A stretch of 64,000 nucleotides of DNA, taken from IMG/VR virus record IMGVR_UViG_3300020404_002094, positions 1 to 64,000 of that record; one strand, given 5' to 3'. The position numbers and the translations under genes were made by a program. Shown one piece after another: positions 18,801-26,792 of this stretch (positions are counted from its first letter, which is position 1; each line of letters starts with the position of its first letter). Below the pieces are notes generated by a model. It searched no databases and was not told where the DNA came from. It saw only the letters and a program-made list of their open reading frames with translations. This DNA is from a virus.

Positions 18801-18922
18801 ATGCCCCCGAACAAGATAAATTAAAAGAGTTAGAAAAAAACTTAGAAATAGAAAATAATAAAAACGAAGAATTTAGTGAGGCAGATAAAGAAAATGCCAA
18901 ACATTGGGGTATTGAATTGTAA
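15830..18922 (+). CDS. Large tagged virion protein, PG-binding-like and pretoxin-like
   Basis: 1030 residues. Residues 1-24 end in LIISEQ, a candidate prohead-protease site. Residues ~352-405 resemble a peptidoglycan-binding-1 fold ('IQKFQNWLDKNYPTQW', then 'GYGTFGPQTTKAWKKYG'). Residues ~625-687 are a hydrophobic Gly/Ala/Pro stretch (ADVASIAVLFIPVPGLNVAL, GYVIEQDEGWELNAG, LTLVGALF) with the D-x-PG-x-A-x-D-x-G-x-A order of pretoxin or translocation regions. The C-terminal third is helical, Lys/Glu-rich. Together these suggest a head-packaged protein that acts at the host envelope during DNA entry. No catalytic residues were identified. It has its own ATATTTAT motif. Confidence 0.75.
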   Translation: MKIIISETQYKKVFDNDFLIISEQEVDGISGAAISTPKLGSGWIQNSTAPGKINYGINELNTYVACRPKGNIVAGIPGPDWDWCKARQYGDPHMGAVTYEYNGKMVTIKDFNSRAEDDGRYSYDVGGNILSSTYDVLLNPKSEKNIINNAIGTYNSVYSSWNRLRKLGNWDGLACNLLTFSNSKSKLEEVFNNPYSSGIGIGNTNLLWPGDLIKEYFKLKTVVEEDILSIWGQEAFKKEQIELGERYKLSLKRWKEDYKKWKQQFGEKYNTIQNSINDIINSKNNAFAIEDYRNNSWRDQDSNDPSKYRPNYVNNLLTNNTYQSDLENDPKPVDWYALLKELESQIGEIKLPRKLTKKEPIQKFQNWLDKNYPTQWTTTGKPLNKKTPGYGTFGPQTTKAWKKYGPVYYYQLNGKIKPPPVKPKEPEIRDLAQRNMGEKSNLEQMIETYLHIIDASASHNERFESQSASKYKEYCSKPVGDFRNPSDGKVRWNPNSRNTWKTDWFDEYGRPKQVVAESKKHKIDEQIIVVPPVPYYDVEKSFDYKDNDKNTFNLVCSQKNLGGVWWYSGGKNLGTCGCVNNPTNSFKLNGSTINMSKIVEYSAVENDVRSLWEKTSDWASKCVGDWHCIADVASIAVLFIPVPGLNVALSAAIDGVSAAGYVIEQDEGWELNAGLTLVGALFSGAEAMKFTNKALKGGLKNVKWTKALGEITTELNDKAFKNTLEGMTKSEAADVWSKKLRDLVSEYSSKEIKQLSDVIDAFQKMPNKAVDGLEKIMRSMKNLTPKEKEILQQLTKKGVKKDKLKPFLDDLIKVDYDIKKVIKKYIPKFSNKEALIQATLFGLVQGYGEEIGKALSKGFDALKKFTGYDIDNKLTSKEDINKKDASSLAIKQKIEDLASYYLLAHMIDIETRIGVGNLLSKYDIKVEKNVRDIVFNGMESIIGKVILEKTGKWLREITDTATQMEKEGKPTEEIKTFIITKYDEILELLENAPEQDKLKELEKNLEIENNKNEEFSEADKENAKHWGIEL

Positions 18923-18940
18923 ACATTATATAATATAGTT

Positions 18941-18948
18941 ATATTTAT
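18941..18948 (+). promoter_or_regulatory. ATATTTAT-type promoter
   Basis: ATATTTAT 4 nt before the ATG at 18953, implying a leaderless or nearly leaderless transcript if it is a -10-like element. Confidence 0.5.
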
Positions 18949-18952
18949 TAAT

Positions 18953-19834
18953 ATGGAGAAAAAAATTAATGAGGAAATTGAACGAATTAAAAGTCTTTTT
19001 ACTGAAGAGAGACTTTATGGTAATTTAGTTAAGGAACAAGTTACCAATCCCGATTCTAATGGTGATTTTGTAATAGATACCACAGAATTTACTGCATCTG
19101 GTAATGACATAACTGCAGATGAGGCTAAATTATTCGTTAATGCCTATCATACCGCAAACCCAACTAGAAACACTGAAGTAGGACATTGTATTAATCAATC
19201 AGTAATTCAAATGATGATTAAAAAATTTCCTAGATTGGTGGAAAGTCCTATGAATTATGGAGTAACAAGTTTAGGGGGTAAATGTTACCTATACTCCAAC
19301 AATAGAGGTACAATTAGTTATCCAGCACAAATAACTAAATTAGAATTTTGGCAAAATGATTGGATTACTTTTTATGTAACTCTTAAGACACCTATTGATT
19401 TATCAACTGAAGATAGTTATAAAAAAACATTCAATAAAAATTGGAGTAATACTAAAGCGGTAACTCCCGGCACAATAGAAATGAGGGTAAAACTCAATGA
19501 GACTGCTAACCGAACAGAAAAGATAAAATATTTACAATATAAAGCACCTATAACTAACTTAGGTACTACTGCTACTACATCAACATACGGTCAAATAACT
19601 TTTATGAATTTTTATGATGAAAGTGGTAACAAAAAAACTATTCAGTCATTAATTGATAAAATTGATGAATCAAGTGTATACGGTGGATGGATGGCCGGTG
19701 ATGGTACAGGTAGTACATATCAATATGATCCTGATGGTGTAGATATGGATGGTTTATTACAAGATACAAATACTACAAATTTAACTGTTAGTGGAGGAGA
19801 TATTAAAGAAATGGTAGTTAACTTAATTAGATAA
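18953..19834 (+). CDS. Tagged virion protein candidate, twin tag of 14729
   Basis: 293 residues. The first 25 residues (MEKKINEEIERIKSLF, then TEERLYGNL) nearly duplicate the start of the 14729 protein; a second site, VKEQ, follows at 26-29. After it comes a linker (NPDSNGDFVIDTTEF) and an unfamiliar beta-rich domain containing 'GHCINQSVIQMMIKKFP' and 'GGKCYLYSN'. No known enzyme motif. First gene of a two-gene unit with the 867-residue tagged protein, 9 nt apart. Inferred to be head-internal; function unknown. Confidence 0.75.
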   Translation: MEKKINEEIERIKSLFTEERLYGNLVKEQVTNPDSNGDFVIDTTEFTASGNDITADEAKLFVNAYHTANPTRNTEVGHCINQSVIQMMIKKFPRLVESPMNYGVTSLGGKCYLYSNNRGTISYPAQITKLEFWQNDWITFYVTLKTPIDLSTEDSYKKTFNKNWSNTKAVTPGTIEMRVKLNETANRTEKIKYLQYKAPITNLGTTATTSTYGQITFMNFYDESGNKKTIQSLIDKIDESSVYGGWMAGDGTGSTYQYDPDGVDMDGLLQDTNTTNLTVSGGDIKEMVVNLIR

Positions 19835-19843
19835 TAGAAAAAG

Positions 19844-22447
19844 ATGAAAAAAAAATTAATTTATTTAGATAAGAAAAAGTTTAACCTTATGTTAGAAAGG
19901 ATGGATAATAGAGTTAATTATGACGAATCCATAAATTTGAAGAAAAAAATTTTAATTACTGAAGGTGAAGGTGGTATTGGAAAAATAATTAGAGGTTTCC
20001 TTAATAGTGGTAAATTTGTTGCAGATGAAGTAGCGGTTGTTGCAAGAGCACTAAGTGGAGATGTTGACGAATTAAAAAAATTATTAAGAAGATTAGATGA
20101 TGACCCACAGGGTTTTAAGGTTAGTTTAAATAACTCATTAGTAGATTTAGGTGTTAGTGCAAGTGCATTAAAAGGATTAGAGAATTTTATAGATAATGTA
20201 CGTATAGTTGAGAAATCAAAACCTGAAGATGTTTATACAAATTTATTTTATAATTTATCTAAAGATGGTAAAACTGTAGATGAAGCAGTTAAAGAAATTG
20301 ATAAGTTATGGGATGATATGCCAGAAGTTTTGAAAAGAAAAACAAATGATATTGATTTCCCATTACAAGCAACCGATGATATAAGAATAAATATAATAAA
20401 AAATAGGGTTGGTATGAGTCCTAAATTACCAATGAATATTAGAATTAAGATTGGTGATGATATTGCTAAACAAGCAACAAAAGGTTTGAAAAAACTTCAA
20501 TTAGATGAGATGCTAAAAGGTGTTGAACTTAAAAGCCCAATTAGTGAGTATGTGGTATTAACTAATAAAACTAGTGGTAATCATATAATAGTACATAAAA
20601 ATAATGTTGGTGGTTTTGTGAATAAGTTTGAAATTGTCGGAAGTAATAAGTTTGAGATAAGTGATGGTGTAAGTTTTAGAGGTAAAGATGGTGATACTAT
20701 AGTAGTAATGGATGATCTTAACTTTAAATCAGGTTTAAGTGAGGAAGAGTTAGCCATATTAAAAAATGAGTTAAAAGGTGCTAATTCTATGGAGAAAACG
20801 GAAGAATTACTTGCAGAAATAATAAAGAATCAAAGATTAAATGAAAGAGCAATTGCAAAAGTTAAAAGAAATAAATATTGGGTTTATTCAATAGTAGGTA
20901 TAGAATGGGCTTTAGAAGCATTGATACAAACTATTTCTTGTATAACTAAGGAAGATGGTGAATTAAGACGTGTAAGGAAAGATAAAATGGAACAATTTTT
21001 AGATATGGAGTATGACATGGAAACAAATCCTAATACAAAATATACTGAAAAAGATTTACTTCAGTTTACTGAACCGGTGGATTTTTTGGATTGTTTTAGG
21101 ACTTTTATGAATACAGATTTAGTTGATGTAACTGACAGATATGATCCTAAAGGTTATTTTGAACATTATTTCCCCTTACCTTTATGGGGTGTAGGATCTT
21201 CAATTATAGATTATTTATTTACATTTAGTGTTGATTTACAGAGGTTACTAGGTGTGATTGATGCTAAACTGAAATCTACTATTAAACAACAAGTAAATAA
21301 ACTACTAAAAAATAAAAATTTGGTTGAGATATTAAATCACAAGTGCGAATATACTAAAGAAGAAGCTTTTAATCTGATTAAAAATGAGGGTGGGGATAAT
21401 AATGAATCAGTTAAGGATTTATCAAAAATTTTAAATGTTATAGGTGTAGATGGTGAGTTTAAAAATAATTTAGTACAAAATATACTTAGTGGAAATGAAG
21501 CGTTAGCATTAACAAAAAAGGAAGTTGATGATATGAAAGATGGTGCAACTAAGGATATTAATGTTAACGTAGATGTTTCAGGATGGGATGGAATAAAAAA
21601 TGGAAAGGGTATTGATTTAGCTTCTAAATTAATAAGAAAATGTCAAGCCACAAAGGCAGAATTAATTATTACATTATTGAACGCGGCAGGAGAAAATGAA
21701 GTTGAGAGAAAATTAAATGATTTAATATTATTTACTGATGGTTCTGTATCTAAAGATGAAATAAAAACTATGGCTAAAGATATAGGTAAGGGTAAACAAA
21801 TCGATTTGGGAAGTAAATTTACAGTTTCAAATGGTAAGAAAAACACAGAAGAAGGTATTAATTTAATGGGTTTTGCAATGAATTACGGTACACAGAGAAA
21901 AACAGATATTGAAGGACCTACTGTAGCAAGAAAATATTTTCAAGACGTAAATAAGTTGGCTAGTGATGAATTTATAGATAAACAATTTAATGCGTTAGTA
22001 GATTATATGAAAAATGATGTGTCAGATGACAATGTAGATTCTACAACTACTCGAAATTTAGATTTAGGAGTTGTAATAAATTTTGATTTAACTTTACCTG
22101 ATTATAAATGGCAAAGTATCTTAAACAATAAAAGTGTAGAGGAGGGTTGTAATATTATGAAAGCAACTATGTATAATTTTGCTGCAAAAAGTAAATTTAA
22201 ACCCTTTATTAGTATGTTAAGTCCCGATAATGAAGGTGAATTGTATACAAAACATGAAGATGTAAATGGTAATCCTTCATTTCAATTTATTATAACCGAT
22301 GAAACACTTACTGAATTAGCTAAATTACCTGTTAAAGGTTGGTGTGATAAAGTTACTGCTAATGGTGAAAGAAAAGGTAAGACAAAAAGTGACTGTACTT
22401 CCGAATTAATAGAATTCGCCAAAACTTTACCTTGCTACGTAGAGTAA
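19844..22447 (+). CDS. Large tagged virion protein of unknown function
   Basis: 867 residues. The basic N-terminus (MKKKLIYLDKKKF) runs to 'LKKKILITEGEGG' at 33-42, the longest tag of the set, with a candidate cut after E40. The body is mostly helical and charged. A more hydrophobic middle part ('YWVYSIVGIEWALEALIQTI' and 'PLPLWGVGSSIIDYLFTF', about residues 345-465) could contact membrane. Scattered Cys near the C-terminus (GWCDKV, SDCTS, LPCYVE). No recognised catalytic motif. The nearby tag-bearing genes make a DNA-ejection or head-internal role the best guess. Confidence 0.7.
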   Translation: MKKKLIYLDKKKFNLMLERMDNRVNYDESINLKKKILITEGEGGIGKIIRGFLNSGKFVADEVAVVARALSGDVDELKKLLRRLDDDPQGFKVSLNNSLVDLGVSASALKGLENFIDNVRIVEKSKPEDVYTNLFYNLSKDGKTVDEAVKEIDKLWDDMPEVLKRKTNDIDFPLQATDDIRINIIKNRVGMSPKLPMNIRIKIGDDIAKQATKGLKKLQLDEMLKGVELKSPISEYVVLTNKTSGNHIIVHKNNVGGFVNKFEIVGSNKFEISDGVSFRGKDGDTIVVMDDLNFKSGLSEEELAILKNELKGANSMEKTEELLAEIIKNQRLNERAIAKVKRNKYWVYSIVGIEWALEALIQTISCITKEDGELRRVRKDKMEQFLDMEYDMETNPNTKYTEKDLLQFTEPVDFLDCFRTFMNTDLVDVTDRYDPKGYFEHYFPLPLWGVGSSIIDYLFTFSVDLQRLLGVIDAKLKSTIKQQVNKLLKNKNLVEILNHKCEYTKEEAFNLIKNEGGDNNESVKDLSKILNVIGVDGEFKNNLVQNILSGNEALALTKKEVDDMKDGATKDINVNVDVSGWDGIKNGKGIDLASKLIRKCQATKAELIITLLNAAGENEVERKLNDLILFTDGSVSKDEIKTMAKDIGKGKQIDLGSKFTVSNGKKNTEEGINLMGFAMNYGTQRKTDIEGPTVARKYFQDVNKLASDEFIDKQFNALVDYMKNDVSDDNVDSTTTRNLDLGVVINFDLTLPDYKWQSILNNKSVEEGCNIMKATMYNFAAKSKFKPFISMLSPDNEGELYTKHEDVNGNPSFQFIITDETLTELAKLPVKGWCDKVTANGERKGKTKSDCTSELIEFAKTLPCYVE

Positions 22448-22463
22448 AAAAAATCAACATTTA

Positions 22464-22471
22464 ATATTTAT
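22464..22471 (+). promoter_or_regulatory. ATATTTAT-type promoter
   Basis: ATATTTAT followed by TTAATAG, 39 nt upstream of the tail chaperone gene. Confidence 0.6.
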
Positions 22472-22510
22472 TTAATAGAATAATAGATTAAATTAATAAA
22501 AAAATGTTTT

Positions 22511-23296
22511 ATGGAGCAAAATATACAAAATTCTTTAGATCCTAATTATGTACCTGAAGATTTAAGAACACCTTTCGATGTGTTAGATTTACCATCACAG
22601 GGATTATTATACGATAATAAATTAAAACAAGTTAAAGTAGAATATTTAACTGCAATGGATGAAAATATTCTTAGTTCACCTAATTTGAGTGCAAAACCAG
22701 ATGTGATGATTGATTTACTTATTAAAAGAAAGGTAAAAGATTTAAATATGGATGTTAGTGAATTGTTAGAAGGAGATAGAATGGCTATTCTAATATTTTT
22801 ACGTTCTACCGCTTTTGGTGAGAAATATACCCAATTAGTTTGGGATGAAAATAGTGGTGATTATGTAGAAGGTGAGATAGATTTAAGTCAGTTAAAACAA
22901 AAAAAATTAATGATTAAACCAGATGTTAATGGTGAGATAGATTTTAAATTACCTAAATCTGGAAAATTAATTAAGTTTAAATTTTTAACATCTAAAGAAG
23001 AACAAGAAATTGATATTGCAGACAAAAGTCAGATGAAAAGAAGTAAAGAAAAAGTTTCTCAAAAAATAACACTTAGGTTGGAGAAATGTGTTACCGAAAT
23101 TGATGGTGAGAGAGATAAAATAATAATTTCAAATATCTTAAAAAAGATACCACTTATTGATTCTAGATCATTACGAAAGTATATTGATGATAATGAACCA
23201 GGTATTGATTTTAATACAAACGCACGGATTCAGGGGGGAGAATCCGTTAGTTGCTTTCTTAGATTCGGACCGAATTTTTTATGGCCTAAACTCTGA
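22511..23296 (+). CDS. Tail/baseplate assembly chaperone (gp26-like), zero-frame product
   Basis: 261 residues, similar in layout to T4-type gp26 baseplate hub/tail assembly proteins: 'PFDVLDLPSQGLLYD' at the start, 'RMAILIFLRSTAFGEKY', 'FKLPKSGKLIKFKFLTSKEE', then 'LRLEKCVTEIDG', 'LIDSRSLRKYIDDNEPGID' and a final aromatic 'GPNFLWPKL'. These proteins help assemble the tail around the tape measure, encoded three genes on. Near the 3' end, GGGGGG at 23233-23238 overlaps a second reading frame, so a longer frameshifted form is probable. The zero-frame stop is at 23294-23296. Confidence 0.85.
   Translation: MEQNIQNSLDPNYVPEDLRTPFDVLDLPSQGLLYDNKLKQVKVEYLTAMDENILSSPNLSAKPDVMIDLLIKRKVKDLNMDVSELLEGDRMAILIFLRSTAFGEKYTQLVWDENSGDYVEGEIDLSQLKQKKLMIKPDVNGEIDFKLPKSGKLIKFKFLTSKEEQEIDIADKSQMKRSKEKVSQKITLRLEKCVTEIDGERDKIIISNILKKIPLIDSRSLRKYIDDNEPGIDFNTNARIQGGESVSCFLRFGPNFLWPKL
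23231..23240 (+). promoter_or_regulatory. Probable programmed frameshift site (G6 run)
   Basis: CAGGGGGGAG in an AT-rich genome. Zero-frame codons are CAG GGG GGA GAA. The downstream ORF is in the -2 (equal to +1) frame; slipping two bases back on the G run gives CAG GGG GAG AAT. The site lies inside the overlap of the two frames, as in other tail-chaperone gene pairs; phage Mu uses a -2 shift on a G-rich site. Confidence 0.7.
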
Positions 23297-23429
23297 ATAC
23301 CTACTACACTTACATAAAGAAATATCTTATTTAGTAAAAACAGGTCAGTTTTCATATAGTGATATAATGATAATGCCTACTTATAGTAGAAGAATATTTA
23401 TTGGTAATCTTACTAAGAAAGAAGAATAA
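23238..23429 (+). CDS. Frameshift extension of the tail chaperone (T domain)
   Basis: Second frame of the chaperone pair; it is open from upstream (first ATG 23157) to TAA at 23427-23429 but most likely read only by frameshifting at 23233-23239. The extension is ~63 residues, giving a fusion of ~306. It contains 'LHKEISYLVKTGQFSYSDIM' then 'MPTYSRRIFIG', close to the 'H-x-x-I-F-x-L-x-Y-x-G-x-F-x-x-S-D-V-Y-x-M-P-x-x-x-R-x-F' pattern of the C-terminal domains of tail assembly chaperones in marine myoviruses. As a free protein from the 23157 ATG it would start with a nonsense reading of the upstream gene, which makes the fusion the better model. Confidence 0.7.
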   Translation, partial: ENPLVAFLDSDRIFYGLNSEYLLHLHKEISYLVKTGQFSYSDIMIMPTYSRRIFIGNLTKKEE

Positions 23430-23443
23430 TTTAATTTTTCTTA

Positions 23444-23451
23444 ATATTTAT
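23444..23451 (+). promoter_or_regulatory. ATATTTAT-type promoter
   Basis: ATATTTAT followed by ATAAAAA, 14 nt upstream of the tagged gene at 23466 and 14 nt after the chaperone extension ends. Confidence 0.6.
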
Positions 23452-23465
23452 ATAAAAATCGCACT

Positions 23466-24671
23466 ATGAAAAATATTGAATATTTTAATAATATTATTAA
23501 AGAAGTTATTATTGATATAGATAACTTAATAGTTGAGCAGAGTGTTAGTGTTTCTGGTTATGATGCTTTAGGTGATAGAAGTGTTAGTGATGCTGATAAA
23601 ATTCAAACTATTATAGATGTTCAAAATCAAAAACCACCACAAAATCCTATAAAAATAGAAGAAATTTATAAAGATATGTCTAATGGGAAATGGCCGGATG
23701 GGTTTCCTAGTCAATCTGAATTGGAACAACATTTTCAAAATACTACAAATACTACCTATACTATTGAAGATGGTAAATATAAAGGTAAACAACTTACTTC
23801 AGGTGTTTATGATGCTTTAAGAATCAGTAGAGGTATAAAAAGTGCTAAGTCTAGAGTAAGGTCAGGACAAAAAAAGAAAGGTAAAGGACATGCTTCTGTG
23901 TGTTATTGTGTTAGATTTGCCAGACAATTTTTAACTGATCCAGATGATCTTGTAGAGGAAGAGAATAAATGTCCACAAGGAAATAAAAGCGCATGTATGA
24001 AAAAATGGGAAGATGATTTAAACGCGTGGTTGCCAGCACAAAATGAATATACTAAAAATTTAACTGAAGAATATAGACTAGATTGTATTTCAAGATATAA
24101 AAATGAAATGTTTGATTTAGATACTAGAAATTTATACGTTCATAATAATCCTAATATAACCAATACTCCTTATTGTGAAAAATGGGATAATGATATTAAA
24201 GACCTTTTTGATGGTATAGAATCAGATCTTTCAGGTTTACTAAGTAAATTTTTTAGGGTAAAAAATCAAAAACAATTAAAAGTTAACGCTAATAAAGGTT
24301 CTGTTTCTGATAAATTAATAGTTTATAGTAATATAACAATAAAATATGAAAATAGACCTACGGATTATAATGATAGTGGTGCAGGAGTTCCTCCTAGAGA
24401 AAATAACACCACTTTCCCTACTTGTGTAGCTAATTCAAGTAATATTAAAAAAGGTGATGAGGTTAAATATGAGGTAATGACTGCAAGTCCATTAAATAAA
24501 GGTAAAACCGTGCAATTAAAAGATCCTGATGGAAAATATTTATTAATTACTTTTTCTAGTACAGAAAGAGGTGAGAACCAAAATGGGAATTTAAAATTTT
24601 GCGATTCCAATGGTAAACCCGTATGTTCACAAATAGGTTGGAATGGTAAGATAACAAGACTAGAAATGTAA
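23466..24671 (+). CDS. Tagged virion protein candidate
   Basis: 401 residues. The first 25 residues end in NLIVEQ, another (hydrophobic)-x-E-Q site like those at 14307 and 15830; the tag itself is acidic/hydrophobic rather than basic. The body has a basic segment (SRVRSGQKKKGKGHASVCYC) with two close cysteines, several further Cys (CPQGNKSACMKKW, YCEKW), and a C-terminal beta-rich region with 'GKTVQLKDPDGKYLLITFSS'. No known fold recognised. Directly upstream of the tape measure (6 nt) and co-transcribed with it. Confidence 0.7.
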   Translation: MKNIEYFNNIIKEVIIDIDNLIVEQSVSVSGYDALGDRSVSDADKIQTIIDVQNQKPPQNPIKIEEIYKDMSNGKWPDGFPSQSELEQHFQNTTNTTYTIEDGKYKGKQLTSGVYDALRISRGIKSAKSRVRSGQKKKGKGHASVCYCVRFARQFLTDPDDLVEEENKCPQGNKSACMKKWEDDLNAWLPAQNEYTKNLTEEYRLDCISRYKNEMFDLDTRNLYVHNNPNITNTPYCEKWDNDIKDLFDGIESDLSGLLSKFFRVKNQKQLKVNANKGSVSDKLIVYSNITIKYENRPTDYNDSGAGVPPRENNTTFPTCVANSSNIKKGDEVKYEVMTASPLNKGKTVQLKDPDGKYLLITFSSTERGENQNGNLKFCDSNGKPVCSQIGWNGKITRLEM

Positions 24672-24677
24672 TGAACT

Positions 24678-26594
24678 ATGGCAGGAGAATTCACACCAGG
24701 TAGTGATGATTGGTTTAAAGAAAAACTAAAAAATCAAAAAGAATTAATTCGTGAAAGTAAAAATTGGCGAGACAGTTTAGATGGTATTAGTAGAGATGAA
24801 CGTAAGGCAGAATTAGAGGGTATAAAACAAAAAAAGGAAGCTTTAAGTAAACTTACTCTTGAAACTGAGGAACAAAAAAAAAATGCAGAAGAACTACTTA
24901 AGATTTATGAAAAACAAGAAAAAATATATAAATCTCAATACGAAGTTACTGGTAGAATTACACAAGAAGTTAAGGTTACGTATAGACAATTTCAAAACTT
25001 TTTAACCACTAGTGCCGATCAATATAATTACGCACAAAAAATTGCCAAAGAATATTTAATGGTTTCTAGAAATATTGGTGCAGGTGCAGCACATCAAGAA
25101 AGATTAACTAGAACATTTAAAGATACTTTACCAGAAGTTGAACAAATGGGTGGTAGTATGGAAGATATTACTAATATGATGGAAACTATGGCAGATGAAT
25201 CAGGTAGAATGAAAATTTTAGATAATGAAGATGTCATTAACATTGAAAAAATATCTAGAGGTGTTAATTTAAGTGCTTCTGAAACTGCAAAAATGGCAGA
25301 AATGTTTGACTTAATGGGTATTTCTACAAACGCAATGACTAAAGGATTAGAAGATGTTTTTAAAGAATCTCAAAAATTAGGGTTAAATGCATCAAAAGTA
25401 GTAAAACAACTATCAAGTAATATGAAATCTATCCAATCATATTCATTTGCTAGTGGTGTAAGAGGTATGACTGAAATGGCTAAACAAGCGGTTAAAATGA
25501 GGATTGATGTTTCTGATGTATTACAAATGGCAGATAAATTCTATCAACCAGAAGCGGCGATTGAAGCAGCAGCTAACTTACAGATGTTGGGTGGAGATAT
25601 AGCAAAAGCATTTGGTGATCCTTTTGAGACTATGTATATGGCTCGTAATAAACCAGAAGAATTAGCGAATAAATTGGAAGACATGACTAAAAACATGTTA
25701 CAATTTAACGAAGAAAGTGGTAGATACGAATTACCCGCAGAAGCTAGAATGCAATTAAAAGCGGCAGGTGATCAATTGGGTATCAATACAGAGAAAATGG
25801 TTGAAATGGCTAGACAATCTAGTAAAATTAACGACCTTAAAATGAAGTTTACGGCTATTGGTGATAATGAAATGAAAGAAAACTTAGCATCTTTAGCTAA
25901 ATTTTCAGAAGAAAAAGGAGAATTTGTTATCCAACACAACGGTGAAGAATTAGGATTAGATGAAGTTAACGAATCTATGGTTGATGAGATAATGGAAGCT
26001 AATGCAAATGAAGGTAAAACAGATAGTGATTTATTTAAAAATATTGCAATAAACACTCAAACTATGAGTGAACAATTGCAGAGTTTAAAAGAAAGTGGTA
26101 AAGCTGCAATTGCAGGTGGTACAGATTTATATGAGATAACTGCAGAAAATATGAAAAAGACTTTAGTAACACCTATGAAAAATACTATGGATGTTGCCGT
26201 AAAACAATTTCAAGAAGCGTTTAAACCAGGTGCTTTATTTGAATCAGATGAATGGACTAATGCTACTAATGAATTTGGAGAAACTATGGGTAAAATGGGT
26301 GATGAATTAAATGATTTCATTAATAATTTACCAAAAATACCAACAAATACCGGTCCCGGTAACACCAACAATACAGGTGACCCTAATAGCGGTCCAGGTA
26401 ATACAGGAAATCCTACTGCGTCAGTAACTAAAAATCAAAATATTAATTTAGATGTTGCAATAAATGGGTCTGGAACATTTACACCTGCACAACTGCAAAT
26501 GATTCAGGATGAAATTACACGAAAAATTGTGAATGGGATTGAAATAAAAACAGATGGAACTGATATTGAGGTAGTAATTAATAATATAACTTAA
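24678..26594 (+). CDS. Tail tape-measure protein
   Basis: 638 residues; T4 gp29 is 590. It sets tail length inside the tube. It has long, nearly unbroken amphipathic helices: an N-terminal coiled-coil-like part rich in Lys/Glu (residues ~10-100), then 'MEDITNMMETMADESGRMKI' and similar helical blocks. The repeated segment 'LQMLGGDIAKAFGDPFETMY' is typical of tape measures of T4-like marine phages. A Gly/Asn/Pro-rich linker (GPGNTNNTGDPNSGPGNTG) separates a short C-terminal beta domain (INLDVAINGSGTFTPAQLQ). It follows the chaperone pair, as in other contractile tails. No transglycosylase motif or strong membrane segment seen. Confidence 0.88.
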   Translation: MAGEFTPGSDDWFKEKLKNQKELIRESKNWRDSLDGISRDERKAELEGIKQKKEALSKLTLETEEQKKNAEELLKIYEKQEKIYKSQYEVTGRITQEVKVTYRQFQNFLTTSADQYNYAQKIAKEYLMVSRNIGAGAAHQERLTRTFKDTLPEVEQMGGSMEDITNMMETMADESGRMKILDNEDVINIEKISRGVNLSASETAKMAEMFDLMGISTNAMTKGLEDVFKESQKLGLNASKVVKQLSSNMKSIQSYSFASGVRGMTEMAKQAVKMRIDVSDVLQMADKFYQPEAAIEAAANLQMLGGDIAKAFGDPFETMYMARNKPEELANKLEDMTKNMLQFNEESGRYELPAEARMQLKAAGDQLGINTEKMVEMARQSSKINDLKMKFTAIGDNEMKENLASLAKFSEEKGEFVIQHNGEELGLDEVNESMVDEIMEANANEGKTDSDLFKNIAINTQTMSEQLQSLKESGKAAIAGGTDLYEITAENMKKTLVTPMKNTMDVAVKQFQEAFKPGALFESDEWTNATNEFGETMGKMGDELNDFINNLPKIPTNTGPGNTNNTGDPNSGPGNTGNPTASVTKNQNINLDVAINGSGTFTPAQLQMIQDEITRKIVNGIEIKTDGTDIEVVINNIT

Positions 26595-26613
26595 AAAAAA
26601 TTTGTTTCTACTA

Positions 26614-26644
26614 TTGACTTTTTAAAATTATTTTCTTATATTTG
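26614..26644 (+). promoter_or_regulatory. Bacteroidota-type promoter in the 26595-26792 gap
   Basis: TTGAC at 26614-26618 and TATATTTG at 26637-26644, 20 nt apart. It is 148 nt from the next ATG, leaving a long AT-rich leader in which I see no gene or clear fold. The gap also holds an ATATTTAT motif near its 3' end. Confidence 0.6.
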
Positions 26645-26769
26645 ACCAGAAATAGACCTTAAAAATTATAAATAATTATTAAAACTAGAATAAATATAAT
26701 AAATAAACTAGTAATAATCTATTAATTATATATAATATATAATTTTATCTCCTGAAATTTAGCCTTTAA

Positions 26770-26777
26770 ATATTTAT
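26770..26777 (+). promoter_or_regulatory. ATATTTAT-type promoter
   Basis: ATATTTAT followed by ATATAAAG, 15 nt upstream of the baseplate gene at 26793; a truncated copy (AATATTTATG) overlaps the start codon itself. Confidence 0.6.
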
Positions 26778-26792
26778 ATATAAAGAATATTT

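Noticed and set aside
23157-23237. ATG at 23157 as an independent start for the chaperone's second frame
   Set aside because: The first ~27 codons are an out-of-frame reading of a conserved zero-frame region and give an unnatural Ile/Met/Leu string; the frameshift model explains the data better.
26595-26792. A small RNA or hidden gene in the 198-bp leader before the baseplate operon
   Set aside because: There is a promoter, but I found no stable hairpin, terminator or coding frame; it is listed only as leader with promoters.
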